Source: Phytophthora quininea (taxonomy: Eukaryota > Oomycota > Peronosporomycetes > Peronosporales > Peronosporaceae). Taken from it: 64,000 nt of DNA. The position numbers were made by a program, and so were the translations under genes. Below, one piece after another: positions 8,559-18,307 of this stretch (position 1 is the stretch's first letter; each line of letters begins with the position of its first letter). The stretch spans positions 1 through 64,000 of the forward strand of contig JAAVTG010000087.1 of assembly GCA_011947345.1 (NCBI GenBank), in the 5' to 3' direction. The notes under the pieces were generated by a model. The model ran no database searches. It was not told the origin of the DNA and was given only the letters and a program-made list of their open reading frames with translations.

Positions 8559-8744
8559 ATGGAGCGTGGGAACGTTACCTGCGCTCGCTGCTCTGCAGAG
8601 GTGACGCGTGCGCCGCTCGACCTCGACGGCCTTGGCCACCAGTGCCTCCGCTGCGTTTGCTGCGAGGAGCTCCTCGAGTGGGATTCCTTCGAGAGGCCAC
8701 GCGCCAGGAGCGCATCGCGGCGGTGTCGGGCGTGCGACGGCTAG
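8559..8744 (+). CDS. small Cys-rich zinc-finger-like protein, possibly truncated
   Basis: ATG at 8559 begins MERGNVTCARCSAEVTRAPL, and the frame ends DG-TAG at 8742. Cysteines occur as CARC, CLRCVCC and RCRAC, with an intervening LEWDSFERP. The pairs and the W..F..R motif recall Stc1-like or other short treble-clef fingers, but I cannot name a family. The frame after the TAG remains open for more than 30 codons (RRFWHSTAAEQPLPRLDRR), so the original protein may have been longer and then cut by the insertion of Helitron-like sequence starting near 8830. Confidence 0.4.
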   Translation: MERGNVTCARCSAEVTRAPLDLDGLGHQCLRCVCCEELLEWDSFERPRARSASRRCRACDG

Positions 8745-8849
8745 CGCCGCTTCTGGCACAGCACCGCCGCCGAGCAGCCGCTGCCACGGTTGGACCGGCG
8801 GCAGGAGACCATGGCCCTGGTGGCGTTAAATTTGTATTTAAATTTGTAT

Positions 8850-9961
8850 TATATTGTGTATTGATCCAAAAACAGTGGTATGACGGGCAACAACGTAAAG
8901 TTCGGATAGGACCGGGATGACGATCGTGGTCGTTCCAGGTGATAGTCGTCCGTTGGCTCGCCCGCGCGAGGAACCAAGCGACGAGGATACCCTCTCTTTC
9001 TCTGATTTTGTGCTTGCCGTTGGAGAGGGTCCGCATGAAAAACGTGCTGATCTTGGCAATGACTACACCAAGATTCCTGCTGATATGCTGATCCCGGACC
9101 TCCTGTAGAAGACGACGAGGACGAGGAAATAGCTCCAGGGGCAATACCAAGGGTATGATCCGTATCATTGACACAATGTATGCCGATATAGCGAATCCAG
9201 AGGTTGCGACGGATGAATATTTTTCCAGTCGGACGATTTTGACAACTACGAACGAGACGGTACGGAGAATCAACGAGGCAGTCGCAGCTCGACTTCCGGA
9301 GACAGCGCGGGAGTATTTGTCGGTGGACTCGGTAGAAGATGATGACGGAACGTTTTTCGAGCAGGAGTTCCTCTACTCGGTGAACGTGAACGGGATTCCA
9401 CCTCATAGACTACTGCTCAAGAAGGGCATCCCCATCATGATGATGAGAAATCTGAACCCGGATCTTGGACTGTGCAATGGAACGCGTCTGCGAATCGTCG
9501 GCTTGAAGGACCACGTCATTCGAGCAACAATTATGACTGGAGAACGAACAGGCCAAGAAGTACTCATCCCGAAAATTATGTTCGTGAGCGACGACGACAA
9601 CTCCGATTCCCCTTCCGGCTACGACGAAAGCAGTTCCCCATGCAACCAGCATTCGCCATGACGATTAACACGGCCCAAGGTCGGACGGTGTTAAACTTGG
9701 GGCTGTACTTGGCTCCCCGTGCTTTTCGCATGGCCAGTTGTATGTGGCGTTGTCTCGCGTGACCTCTCGAAGCAAGTTCAAGGCGTTGATTGAGCATCCA
9801 GAGTTTGTAGACCCGGACGGGGAGTGTACACGAGAAACATCGTGTACACGCAGATTTTCGATTGGGAGTCGAGGTGCATTTCTTGGCTAGATGTAGTAGC
9901 TTGCCACTACGAACTAGAACCAAGCTTTATTTGGACAAATGGCAAATTTCATGTTTTATAA
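8850..9961 (+). pseudogene. Helitron-type PIF1-like helicase, C-terminal half, decayed
   Basis: Several overlapping plus frames carry the late motifs of the Helitron RepHel helicase: LSFSDFVLAVGEG, KIPADMLIPD, a DDEDEEIAPG linker, RTILTTTNETVRRINEAV, LLLKKGIPIMMMRNLNPDLG with LCNGTRL, FPMQPAFAMTINTAQGRT, then GQLYVALSRVTSR and VYTRNIVYTQIF. This is the strand order of a superfamily 1 helicase domain used for rolling-circle transposition. At least four single-base shifts separate the pieces. The Rep nuclease and the Walker A motif are missing, so only the 3' part is left. No typical Helitron hairpin end was identified downstream. Confidence 0.75.
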
Positions 9962-10149
9962 AGCATTTTTACGCCTGTACGTTTTAGATTAAACTACTTA
10001 CTAATTCGTGTGATAAGTTAAATCATCCCGCCGAAGCGAAGCGGAGGCGGGCGGTCCACACAGCTGCATCCAACCATAAGCCACCGCCGCGTAGCGGCGG
10101 CGCTCGGCTAGTAGTAAGGAAGCAGACGAAGGGCAGCCATGGAAGCTTC
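9962..10149. other. spacer between Helitron relic and Gypsy element, GC-rich inverted motifs
   Basis: It contains ccgccgaagcgaagcggagg and an inverted ccgccgcgtagcggcgg, both able to form hairpins. No coding sequence is recognised. It may be a transposon end. Confidence 0.4.
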
Positions 10150-10236
10150 GAGAAGTTTTCACCTGCCTGAACTGCGGGGGCGTCTCACTTTCGTTTTGGC
10201 GCGCCCCCAAAGCTCGCTTCGCTCACAGTTTAATAT
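10150..10236 (+). repeat. dispersed ~85-bp module, copy A
   Basis: The stretch containing gttttcacctg, ctgaactgcggggg, ctcactttc, ggcgcgcc and cacagtttaatat recurs in the same order and orientation at 17893-17985. Copy A lies immediately before the primer-binding-site-like sequence and gag of the Gypsy element. Confidence 0.75.
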
Positions 10237-10274
10237 ACTGGTAGCACTTGTTGGTCCCAGCCGCGTTGAAGCCC

Positions 10275-11068
10275 ATGCCTCCCACGAACGCTCAACTTCG
10301 TGCAGAGATCGATCGACTCAACCAGGCGATGGCTGACCGCTCAAAAGTCCCAGGCCATTTGCCTAAGTTCACTGGAAAGCGAGGGGAAGACGTGAGGGAG
10401 TGGCCTTTTCAAGTGGAGAACGCGTGTTGGATCAGCGGCATCGCGATCGAGGATACAGGCATCCGTCTACCAGGAATCACTGGCTCAGCGATGGAGAAGC
10501 CGGTGTCGGGCTGGCTTCTCCACTGGCCATCGACGACCCCGAGTGGGGAGCACAAGTGGGGAATTTCCGTGAGCATGTGCTTCAACACTTTGATGCGTCG
10601 AACTACTAGTCGGTGCTGCGTGAGAAGCTCCAGCGTCTGAAGCAGACAGCGGACATCGAGACCAACAACGGCGAGTACTCGGCTCTCATCTTCCGCGTGA
10701 AAGGAATGAGCGTGCTCGGCCAAGTCCTGTGCTATGCCAACGGCCTCAAGTCCCGTACGTGCAGCTACGTCAAACTTGAGAACCCCGAAACGCTGAGCGA
10801 AGCAATGGATCTCGCTGTCAAGTATGAGGTCACCCACTTTGTGGAAGAGGCATGCGATCGTCAAGTTCGTCAAGAGAAGACGAAGGCTTCAACCAACCGC
10901 GACGCTAGCCAAGGGAAACGATCCAAGAGCAAGTCCTTTCGTGGCAACGGTCGGTTCAAGCCGAGATCGAAGCCCAAAGACGGCAAGTGTCGCACTTGTT
11001 TCTTCTGCAAAAAGCCTGGCCACATTAAGGTCAACTGCTTTGCTTCGAAGAAGGAACAAGCCGAATAG
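10275..11068 (+). pseudogene. Gypsy Gag, frameshifted
   Basis: ATG 10275 starts MPPTNAQLRAEIDRLNQ, a short coiled coil, followed by LPKFTGKRGEDVREW, the usual Gag entry motif. The frame shifts near 10440, meets a TAG at 10608, and continues from 10613 (KLQRLKQTADIETNNGEY). It ends in a basic region and one zinc knuckle, CFFCKKPGHIKVNC, before TAG at 11066. Gag forms the particle, and the knuckle binds element RNA. Confidence 0.75.
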
Positions 11069-11088
11069 AGAAACGAGAAACCGCGTCA

Positions 11089-11694
11089 GTGAGCGAGGGT
11101 CCTGGCGTGGTCGAGATCGTAGCCGGAACTGTTAAGCTTGAGAATATCAGCCTTAACCTTCTGTGCGAAAACCCTCTGGTGTACAAGTCGCGTCCACTGT
11201 TCACCGTGTCGGGAGAAATCACCGTGAACAATACGCGTATCAAGACACAGAGCATGCTGCTCGATAGTGGTGCCACCACAATCTACGTGTCGAGACGATG
11301 GGTCAATGAGCACCAGCTTAAGATCCCCAAGTTCGGTAGCAAAAATATCCGGGTCAAACTGGGAGATAACCAAATCGTCGAGGCAGCACTGGAAGTGTTG
11401 CTGCTACAACTCGTCGTAACAGGATTAGCCGAACCGTACGAGTGTGTTGGCGTTGTCTGTGACGTCCCTGACGAGTTTGACTGCATCCTTGGGATCTCAT
11501 TCCTCGAGGATACGCAGCTAAAGATTAATTGGAAAAGTCGCAGGATCGAAGGAACTGCAAAGGAGACTCAGCAACTCAAGCGAGCAAGTGCGGTCGGTGT
11601 ACCGATCGAGGAAGGCGGACCGGTGAATGCCTCTGGGCTTCGGAGATCTGTCAGGGCGAAAGGCCGATCGGCGAAAAGACCCGATCCCTATTAA
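11089..11694 (+). pseudogene. Gypsy aspartic protease region
   Basis: A 201-codon frame contains MLLDSGATTIYVSRRWV, the DSGA active-site loop of a retropepsin, followed about 75 residues later by DCILGISFLED, the conserved ILG-type flap and C-terminal motif. It lies in a different frame from Gag. The following frame ends in a stop at 11694 before RT begins. Confidence 0.75.
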
Positions 11695-11855
11695 GGAGCC
11701 GCGCTGGAAACGGATGTGAAGTCGCCAGCCAACCTTGTTCGCGAAGCTGCGCTGAGTGGTGCCCCTAAGGTTGTCCGTGGACAACAAGATGGAGTTTCAG
11801 TCGGGGAGATCCGACGCAGGAAGATGACAAGAGATCGTCTTCAACGAAGGACGCT

Positions 11856-13514
11856 GTGCCTGGTGAGAGCAGATGCGTCCGGGGCAAAGACACCGTCGTG
11901 GAGAAGATGTTCACACTTGCTGTTGTTGGTAACAACAATTTGCAAACCAAATACATAACCCGAAAGAAGATTCGGAAGTTCCTGATGATCAAGACGAAAA
12001 CCGCTGACGAACCAGACTTCTTGTTGGTGCTGTCGAACGAGACAATCAAGAACGACGTGAGTTCGCTTAAGCGACGCGATCAACCCGATAATGTGAACAG
12101 CGCCAAAACGCTACGATATCTGAAGACAGACTGGGAGAGTTTCCGCGCGAGCTCCACTTACGACCTTCTCAAGGAGTACAAGGATACTGTGTCCCCCTCC
12201 ACTGAGCTCCCACAAGGATTACCAGAGAAACGTGAGGTGGAGCACCGGATCGACGTGAAAGACCCAAACCTTGCGATGTACCTTGCGATGTATCGCCAGC
12301 AATGGCGACAATCACTGGAACAGCAACGGGAAATCGTGAGGTGGGTCGAAGAAATGGTCGCGAAGAAACTCATCCGGCCAAGTATCAGTCCACACGCTGC
12401 TCCGACGTTCTGCGCTCGGAAACCCGTCGGATGGCGCATCATGCATTACTATTGGTACCTGAACTCCATTACAGTGCGTCAAAGCATCTCCATGACGCGA
12501 AAAGAAGATATCCTGGACGCGATGTCGGGAGCATACTGGCTGTCAACGATGGACTTGATATCAGCTTACTACCAAGTCCGTAAGCGAGAAGCCGATGTGA
12601 AGTTTACGGCGTTTCAGGCGCCCAATGGCCTTTGGGTATACCTAGTACTCCCGATGGGTGTCTACAACGCGCCAGCAACGATGCATCGGTTGACATCGAA
12701 ACTGTTTGCCGGACTGAAGAGCACAAAGTCATTTTACGACGACGACATTTACATCTTCACGAAGTCCCCGAACATCGCCGAACACTTGGAGGATCTCTGC
12801 AAGACTTTGAATATCTTGCGCGAGATCAGACTTTATGTCAAGTTAGCCAAGTGCGTGTTCCGTGCTTCTGAGATTCCATGCCTCGGAGATTTCGTTGGTC
12901 GTAATGGAGTCCGCATGGATCCAGACAAGGTCCAGACCATCAAGGACTGGCCCGTACCTCGCACTCAAGAAGAGCTTCATAGCTTTTTCGGTTTGACAGG
13001 CTATGTGCAGTGTTTCTGCCCGGAGTACGCGTCGTTGACAGCAACAATGTTTGCTTTGCTGAAGAAGTCAAACAAGCGCAATGCGAAGATCCACTTCAAC
13101 GAGGAGCAGCTAAAGAACTTTAAGGAACTGAAACGGCGATTGTGCGACCCGCTGGTATTGTGCTTGCCTGACTTCACGAAACCCATGCATCTGCGGACCG
13201 ATGCTAGCAAGCTCGCTGTTGGTGGTGTCCTGTTCCAAGTCGTCAACGTTGTTGAGCAGAAAGATGAAATCGGCGGAGCTGAACTATTCGATGCAGCAGC
13301 AGGAACTCTTGGCCATAGTTCATGCACTTGCTCTTTTCCGGATATACTGCTTGGACAAACCACCGATCGTCGAAACAGACCACAAGAGTCTCGAAGGTCT
13401 CTTTACGCAAAAGATGGCAAACCGCCGTCTTGCGCGATGGTATGACACCCTCGCTGAGTACCAGTCCACATTCTTGTATCTCCATGACGTGAAAATGACA
13501 TCGCGGACGTCTTG
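11856..13514 (+). pseudogene. Gypsy reverse transcriptase and RNase H
   Basis: The frame 11856-13445 has the full RT palm: VGWRIMHYYWYLNSITV, STMDLISAYYQV, VLPMGVYNAPATM, FYDDDIYIFTKS (YxDD box, TAC at 12735) and the thumb GRNGVRMDPDKV. The tether leads to RNase H (PMHLRTDASKLAVGGVLF). A frameshift at about 13270 moves the rest of RNase H (MQQQELLAIVHAL, VETDHKSLEGLF) to another frame that ends at 13513. The catalytic RT residues are present, but the frameshift would truncate RNase H. Confidence 0.85.
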
Positions 13515-13789
13515 AGTAGCCGCCCCGACTTACAGCCGGAAGCCAAGTATTTCCGCGACGTGAGCGTCACCAATTTCAACGACACGTCATTCACGTAGGC
13601 GATCAGCGAAGTGATCGTGAAGCCAGAGATCATCTCGAGCTCAAAACGGCGCATTCAAAGGACAAAGAGATCCAGGCCATCTTGACAGCGATATAACGTC
13701 GTAACATCAACTTGAAGAAGTAGCCACAAACCAGGATCACAAGAAATACTAATACTACTTCGAATCGGAAGGACTACTGTGGTATCAGT

Positions 13790-14385
13790 CTCCGGCCGAC
13801 GACAAACCTCGAATCGTGGTTCTTAACGAATTGAAGTTGAGACAAACAATTACTGGGGAGTGTCATGACGCCAACTACGGAGGACACCCCAGTGCTGAGA
13901 GAACGTACTTGACGCTGGTACTGGTCGAAGATGTTCAAATCCATACAGAAGTTCATTAATGGCTGCGAGCCATGCAGGCGCAACAAACCAAATCTGACGA
14001 AACCCCATGGACTGCTCGAACCACTGAGTATCCCTGACGAGCGATGGAAATCAATTTCGATGGATTTTATCACCGACTTGACTCGAACGAAGCGCAAGTA
14101 CGATTCCGTCGGGGTTGTTGTTGACAGGTTAACCAAACGTTGCCTTTTCGTGCCCACCACAAAGACAGTCACCGCACAAGGAGTCGCGCAGCTATTCCTC
14201 GATCACACCTGGAAATTGCATGGGATGCCAACGTCACAGCATCGCAGTGGTGGGATTGTCAAGAACTCGAGATGGCTTCCTTTCGAGCTGGCAAATCTCG
14301 GTGGCTTGCACGGCAAGTGCAGGTGGACAGTCAAAGCCGCAATGCTCGAAGTGATCCGGGTGATTTTCAAATATTTTTAACACGG
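13790..14385 (+). pseudogene. Gypsy integrase, zinc finger and partial catalytic core
   Basis: Pieces in two frames give GLLWYQSPADD, GGHPSAERTYLTL and FINGCEPCRRNK (the HHCC finger), then WKSISMDFITDLTRTK with the first catalytic Asp. The second Asp region (normally SDRD) is scrambled by indels after KLHGMP, and no clear catalytic Glu is left. The coding similarity stops near 14385, where foreign sequence begins. Confidence 0.75.
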
Positions 14386-14959
14386 GGTTCGTCCCCATTG
14401 GAGCAGCAAGCTCCTAGTCTTTCGTGGACTTCCAACACCGTCGTCAAGTAGCAAATCGCGACTTAGGGTCCGTGTTTGTCGTCTTCTGCCGTCAAGGTGA
14501 TGGCCAGCCTTCGGGGTTGCCTGGCACCACGTCCATGAGAGGACCCCACCAGCGCCAGTATCTTGTTCCCCACCGAGGGAGGACTTGTAGATGACGATGA
14601 TGTTCTTAGAAAACGGAGCCAGCTCGTCCAACATGAGGCACGCTGCGCACGGTGCGCGGCATTGCTGGAAGTCCTGCAGTGCAGAGTTTTCGTCGCGACT
14701 CGCGATACTGGGTGATCTCCTCGACAACAAATTGCTTGATTATATAAAATCTTGCAAAATCAAGCTGATTGGTGCAAATCAAAAACATTTTCAACCAATT
14801 ATGAGCCTTCCATACCCTGTATTTAGCAATGAACTTCTAAAACACATGACTAATGGCATGCATAATGACAGTAAAAACATAATTGAATTCGAGTCGAGTC
14901 GAATTGATTCGATTTTCAGTCGGTTTGAACTGATTATCACGTCATAAAAACCGGTTGTA
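14386..14959. other. foreign sequence inside the Gypsy integrase, unclassified
   Basis: The GC content falls after 14730, with AT-rich sequence and a tcgagtcgagtcgaattgat tandem motif near 14890. Nothing in it resembles integrase. It probably belongs with the Crypton-like fragment that follows. Confidence 0.4.
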
Positions 14960-15520
14960 ACTGGATGTGCGAAGAGGGACAAACCGGAAATCTGGATGGA
15001 ACCGGTTGAATTCTCTATCACCAACATGAGCAGTTCAATAAATTCGTCGTACTCAATAGCCCGCCTTGCTGCAGACTGCACTCCCTCTCTTCGAACTTCG
15101 CAACGTTTCACCTTCTTGATAACTGCATTCACTTCCTCTGAGCGTGTCGGGTTGCCTTCGCCGCGAATAGAATCCCAAGGTACTGTGCGCCGTGGCATGA
15201 AGGAGATGGGTTTTTGGCGTACTCTAATGCAGAGGATCTAGCGTTAACTGATTTTGCGTTTTCTAATGGATCTGGCTCCCCAAACGCACGCGAATTCATC
15301 CAGTGACACACATCCTCGGGCGTGATCTCCAGAAACTTGTCCTGGGAAAACCTGGTGTCGAGGTCGAAGGCGTGGCCAGCCCTGAACGCCATATACTCGC
15401 AGAGAATCGCCTTGTATCTGTTTGCCGGCATCGCTCTTCTTCTCTTTAGCATTTTTGCTTGTGGAAAGTCTAGCTATGCTACCGTGAAGAAAAATGCACA
15501 CTTCTCTTTGTATGGTCGTG
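14960..15520 (-). pseudogene. Crypton-like tyrosine-recombinase family fragment inserted in Gypsy
   Basis: Minus-strand frames give YMAFRAGHAFDLDTRFSQD, LEITPEDVCHWMNSRAFG and ENAKSVNARSSALEYAKN, and then in another frame SFMPRRTVPWDSIRGEGNPT, RSEEVNAVIKKVKRCEVR and SAARRAIEYDEFIELLMLV. A diagnostic MP.R...W....GNPTRS..VN..IK..K..EVR..G run is shared by a large oomycete repeat family that I recall as the N-terminal part of Crypton-type tyrosine recombinases. The catalytic R...HxxR...Y domain is absent, so this is a truncated copy. At least one frameshift separates the two parts. Confidence 0.5.
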
Positions 15521-15738
15521 GTAGCAAAAGCCAGCTACAATACAAACGCAACGTACAACCGCTTTTGCGCATGGTACCAATGATTCTGCCACGGTATCGA
15601 CCTCACCAATCACCAGAACTGTAGCCAGGAGGACCGCTCGTCCAATCCTAATCTCTCCAGCACAACAAATACAACGTCGGTTGTATTTGGCCAGTTATGT
15701 TAAGGTATCAAGAAGCTCTCGCCCGAGCTTAAGAGCGC

Positions 15739-16201
15739 ATGCATGACATCTACGACAAGAACCGCGTCAAACAAAAATTAAAGGTTGGCGACCGGGTGTA
15801 CTTGAGCGCATAGAACTTGGATCCGAAACACACCGATCTGCTCAACTCGGCCAAGTTTGGCCCCAAGTGGATAGAGCCATATACAATCGTCCGCAAGGTT
15901 CACACCCACGCGTATGAGCTTAACATCCAAGCTGGCAACAGACTGTATCCAGTGTTTAACACAAGGTCACTGAACCCGTACCAGGAAACAACACGTTTGT
16001 CACGACCAAGCGATGTGATCCTAGCAGACGGAAGCGTTAGTCAAGTGATTAAACAACTCCTGAAAAAGCATCACCGAAAGAGACGTACCGAATTTCTTGT
16101 GGAGTGGGTGGGGAGGATACGCAAACATGGGAGCCCGTAGAAAACCTCTCACAAGTACCTGACCAGATCTCGAACTTTGAGAAGGTCCGAAGGAAGAAGT
16201 G
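15739..16201 (+). pseudogene. Gypsy integrase C-terminal domain and chromodomain
   Basis: The plus frame reads DIYDKNRVKQKLKVGDRVYL, a stop, then KFGPKWIEPYTIV and VFNTRSLNPYQ, the GPF/Y-type C-terminal integrase module. It continues into a chromodomain: RRTEFLVEWVG, and after a one-base shift TQTWEPVENLSQVPDQISNF and a basic end with TGA at 16199. The chromodomain would tether integration to marked chromatin. Confidence 0.8.
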
Positions 16202-16267
16202 ACGAAGACGAAGGAGTCGAAGGTGAAGGGGGACCCAAAGCCTACATGTATTCCTGTTATACATCTC

Positions 16268-17818
16268 CTACGGCTTCTGCTGCTTCTTCTTCCCACGGCG
16301 AGTCTTGTTCCGATTGGTCCTCGCCTTGCGCTTTCTATGGCGGCAAAGGTACCCCGGATTGTGCTTGACGAAGCTCATCCACTTCATCTGGTCCAGGTAC
16401 GCTAGCGTTGACAGAGGTTCTGGGTCCACAGCAGGATTCACGCTGTCGAGAATAGTCATGCCAACACCAGGACCGTGTGTGAGGAAAACTACACAGTGAC
16501 CAAAGCGCTTCTACCCGACGCTCGCAATATGAACCCCAGCGTTCAGTGTCTAGCCAAACTTCTCAAACGTCTTCAAGTCGGTATACCAACCCACAAGATG
16601 ATTTGGAAACACCAGCTCATAATCCAGGGGGTGTTGTTACTTGGGAGAACGCCGTAGAAATTCGTGGCGTCGTCACGTAAGACGCCGTAGATTGTGAGCG
16701 GGTGCCCAACCGCAAAGGCTGGCCAGAGATCAGCCACCTCCGACGCGAGCTCGGAGCCCGAAATATGGTAGCAGGGCACGCGCACAGCAACCAGGAAGCA
16801 GTCACCGCTTCGAGACACAGCGTCTCGATTGGCGAAATACTTCTTGGAATATTTGGTGAAAGTGAGCGGACTCAATTCGTCGATCCAAGCATCGACTTGA
16901 GCCATCATCAGACTGCACTTGGCAACAAGATGCTCTTCCCAAACCCAGCTCAATTCCAGAGGTTTCCACGAGATAGCAATAATGAGGGTGCTCGCCCTTG
17001 ACGTCGTGAAGCTGGATGATTGGACATGTCTCCGAATAGTCCCATGGAGCGACTTTGTCGTAGTTATTCTCGCGACCATTGGCAGGGCGCGTCTTCGGGT
17101 TGTCTGGCAAGTCAACTGGATGCCAAGCACTCGACTCAGTACCCCGCCGCAAGCGTTGCAGCGTGTTATCCGGTACACCAGCGTCGTCGTCACTTCTGTC
17201 ACCGTCGAAGAGCTCAGAGTCGGACGCGGTCGGTGATGGCGGTCATACCGTGGATAAGAACTCGAATTCGTCATCGAAAGACACATGCTCCTCTTCGTCG
17301 TTGGAAATGTCAAAGAAGTCGTCGAAAGCCTGCTCTTGCAAACGGTTCTGCAGCTCCTCCTCTGACTCATCAAGAGCATTAGGAGTTCTGGCGGCCCGAG
17401 CATCGGCATCTTCAGCAGAGTCAGAGACTGGGCTCAAAGGTGACAACTGTGGTGATGACTGGAGCGATGATGGACGCGACGATGACAGCGACGACTGCGA
17501 TACTACCAGCGAAACCGCAAACCGCACGGTAGGAGCCGCACCAGCACGGCTCAGACGCTCCTTTGTGGCACGAATCCCAGCAGTGGCTCGGAGATCCAGA
17601 AGCAGCGGCAATGCAGGCTGAGGAGGCGACGGCAGCACCTCTTTCAACGGCTGGGCACGACGAGAAGGAGGGGCGGAGGCACCGCGCTCCAGACGAGCCT
17701 TGGCGACGCGGAGATCAGCTGTGGCTTGAAGCTCTTGAAGCAAGGCAGACGAAGCCCCAGACAACGCCTGCGAAGGCGAGGAGGCAGCAGAAGCAAGCGA
17801 CCCCATCGAAGAAGCCAT
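16268..17818 (-). pseudogene. unknown repeat-family protein, antisense to Gypsy, broken
   Basis: ATG 17818-17816 begins MASSMGSLASAASSPSQALS, followed by an Ala/Ser/Pro-rich half and an acidic patch (DFFDISNDEEEHVSFDDEFE). After an in-frame TGA at 17245-17243 the same frame continues with WHPVDLPDNPKTRPA and HDVKGEHPHYCYLVE. It then shifts near 16940 to AQVDAWIDELSPLTFTKYSK and SEVADLWPAFAVGHPLTIYG. A further piece (DQMKWMSFVKHNPG) ends in a very basic tail (HRKRKARTNRNKTRRGKKKQ). I cannot name the family. Position and orientation would fit an antisense accessory ORF of the Gypsy element or a separate transposon inserted next to it. Confidence 0.45.
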
Positions 17819-17892
17819 GGTGGCCGTGTCGAGGCGGAACCCACTCGAGACGAGTCCAGACTGGCCAAGGCGAAGACAGACTGGTTCAAGCG

Positions 17893-17985
17893 AGTTTCGA
17901 CGAGTTTTCACCTGTCTGAACTGCGGGGGGCTCACTTTCTTTGGCGCGCCCTCCCCCAAAGCCCCCTTCGCTTACAGTTTAATAT
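17893..17985 (+). repeat. dispersed ~85-bp module, copy B
   Basis: This matches copy A at 10150-10236 in order and orientation (gttttcacctg, ctgaactgcggggg, ctcactttc, ggcgcgcc, acagtttaatat) with several small indels. It lies just upstream of the start of the minus-strand unknown protein, so it could be that family's 5' leader or terminal sequence. Confidence 0.75.
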
Positions 17986-18307
17986 TTGAAAGCTATCCTA
18001 CCGAAGTTCCTCTGCCTCGATAGTCTACCTCTATGATGCTCATGCGTAGGTGAGCTTCAAGCAATTGTAGACGGAGCTCAAGCAGTTATCTGCTTGCGTG
18101 GTCCTCCACGTTGAGTCTTTTCTGTTGAAATGAGATTTAGTTTGGACTCACGGCGATATTGACCAGCAGCCACGGCTCTGGGAAAGGGAACTCTTGTATT
18201 TGTGTAGCAGTAGCTAGGAAAACTATTCGTTCACTCATTCTCTAATATTCCTTCAAACTCACAAGTGACTTGGTGGGCTTCGCATCGCAATAGGATTCTG
18301 AGCCCAA

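Larger units (their letters stand above)
10239..16202 (+). mobile_element. Ty3/Gypsy chromodomain retrotransposon (chromovirus type), degenerate and interrupted
   Basis: Gag, protease, reverse transcriptase, RNase H, integrase and chromodomain occur on the plus strand in the Gypsy order. A TGGTAGCA at 10239-10246 matches the start of an initiator-tRNA-Met primer-binding site. Intact LTRs were not delimited. The integrase is broken by about 1.3 kb of foreign sequence (14386-15640), including a Crypton-like fragment on the minus strand. Many frameshifts and stops show that the copy is inactive. Confidence 0.8.

Noticed and set aside
17079..17621. A 180-codon Ser/Asp-rich plus ORF
   Set aside because: Antisense shadow of the acidic part of the minus-strand unknown protein.
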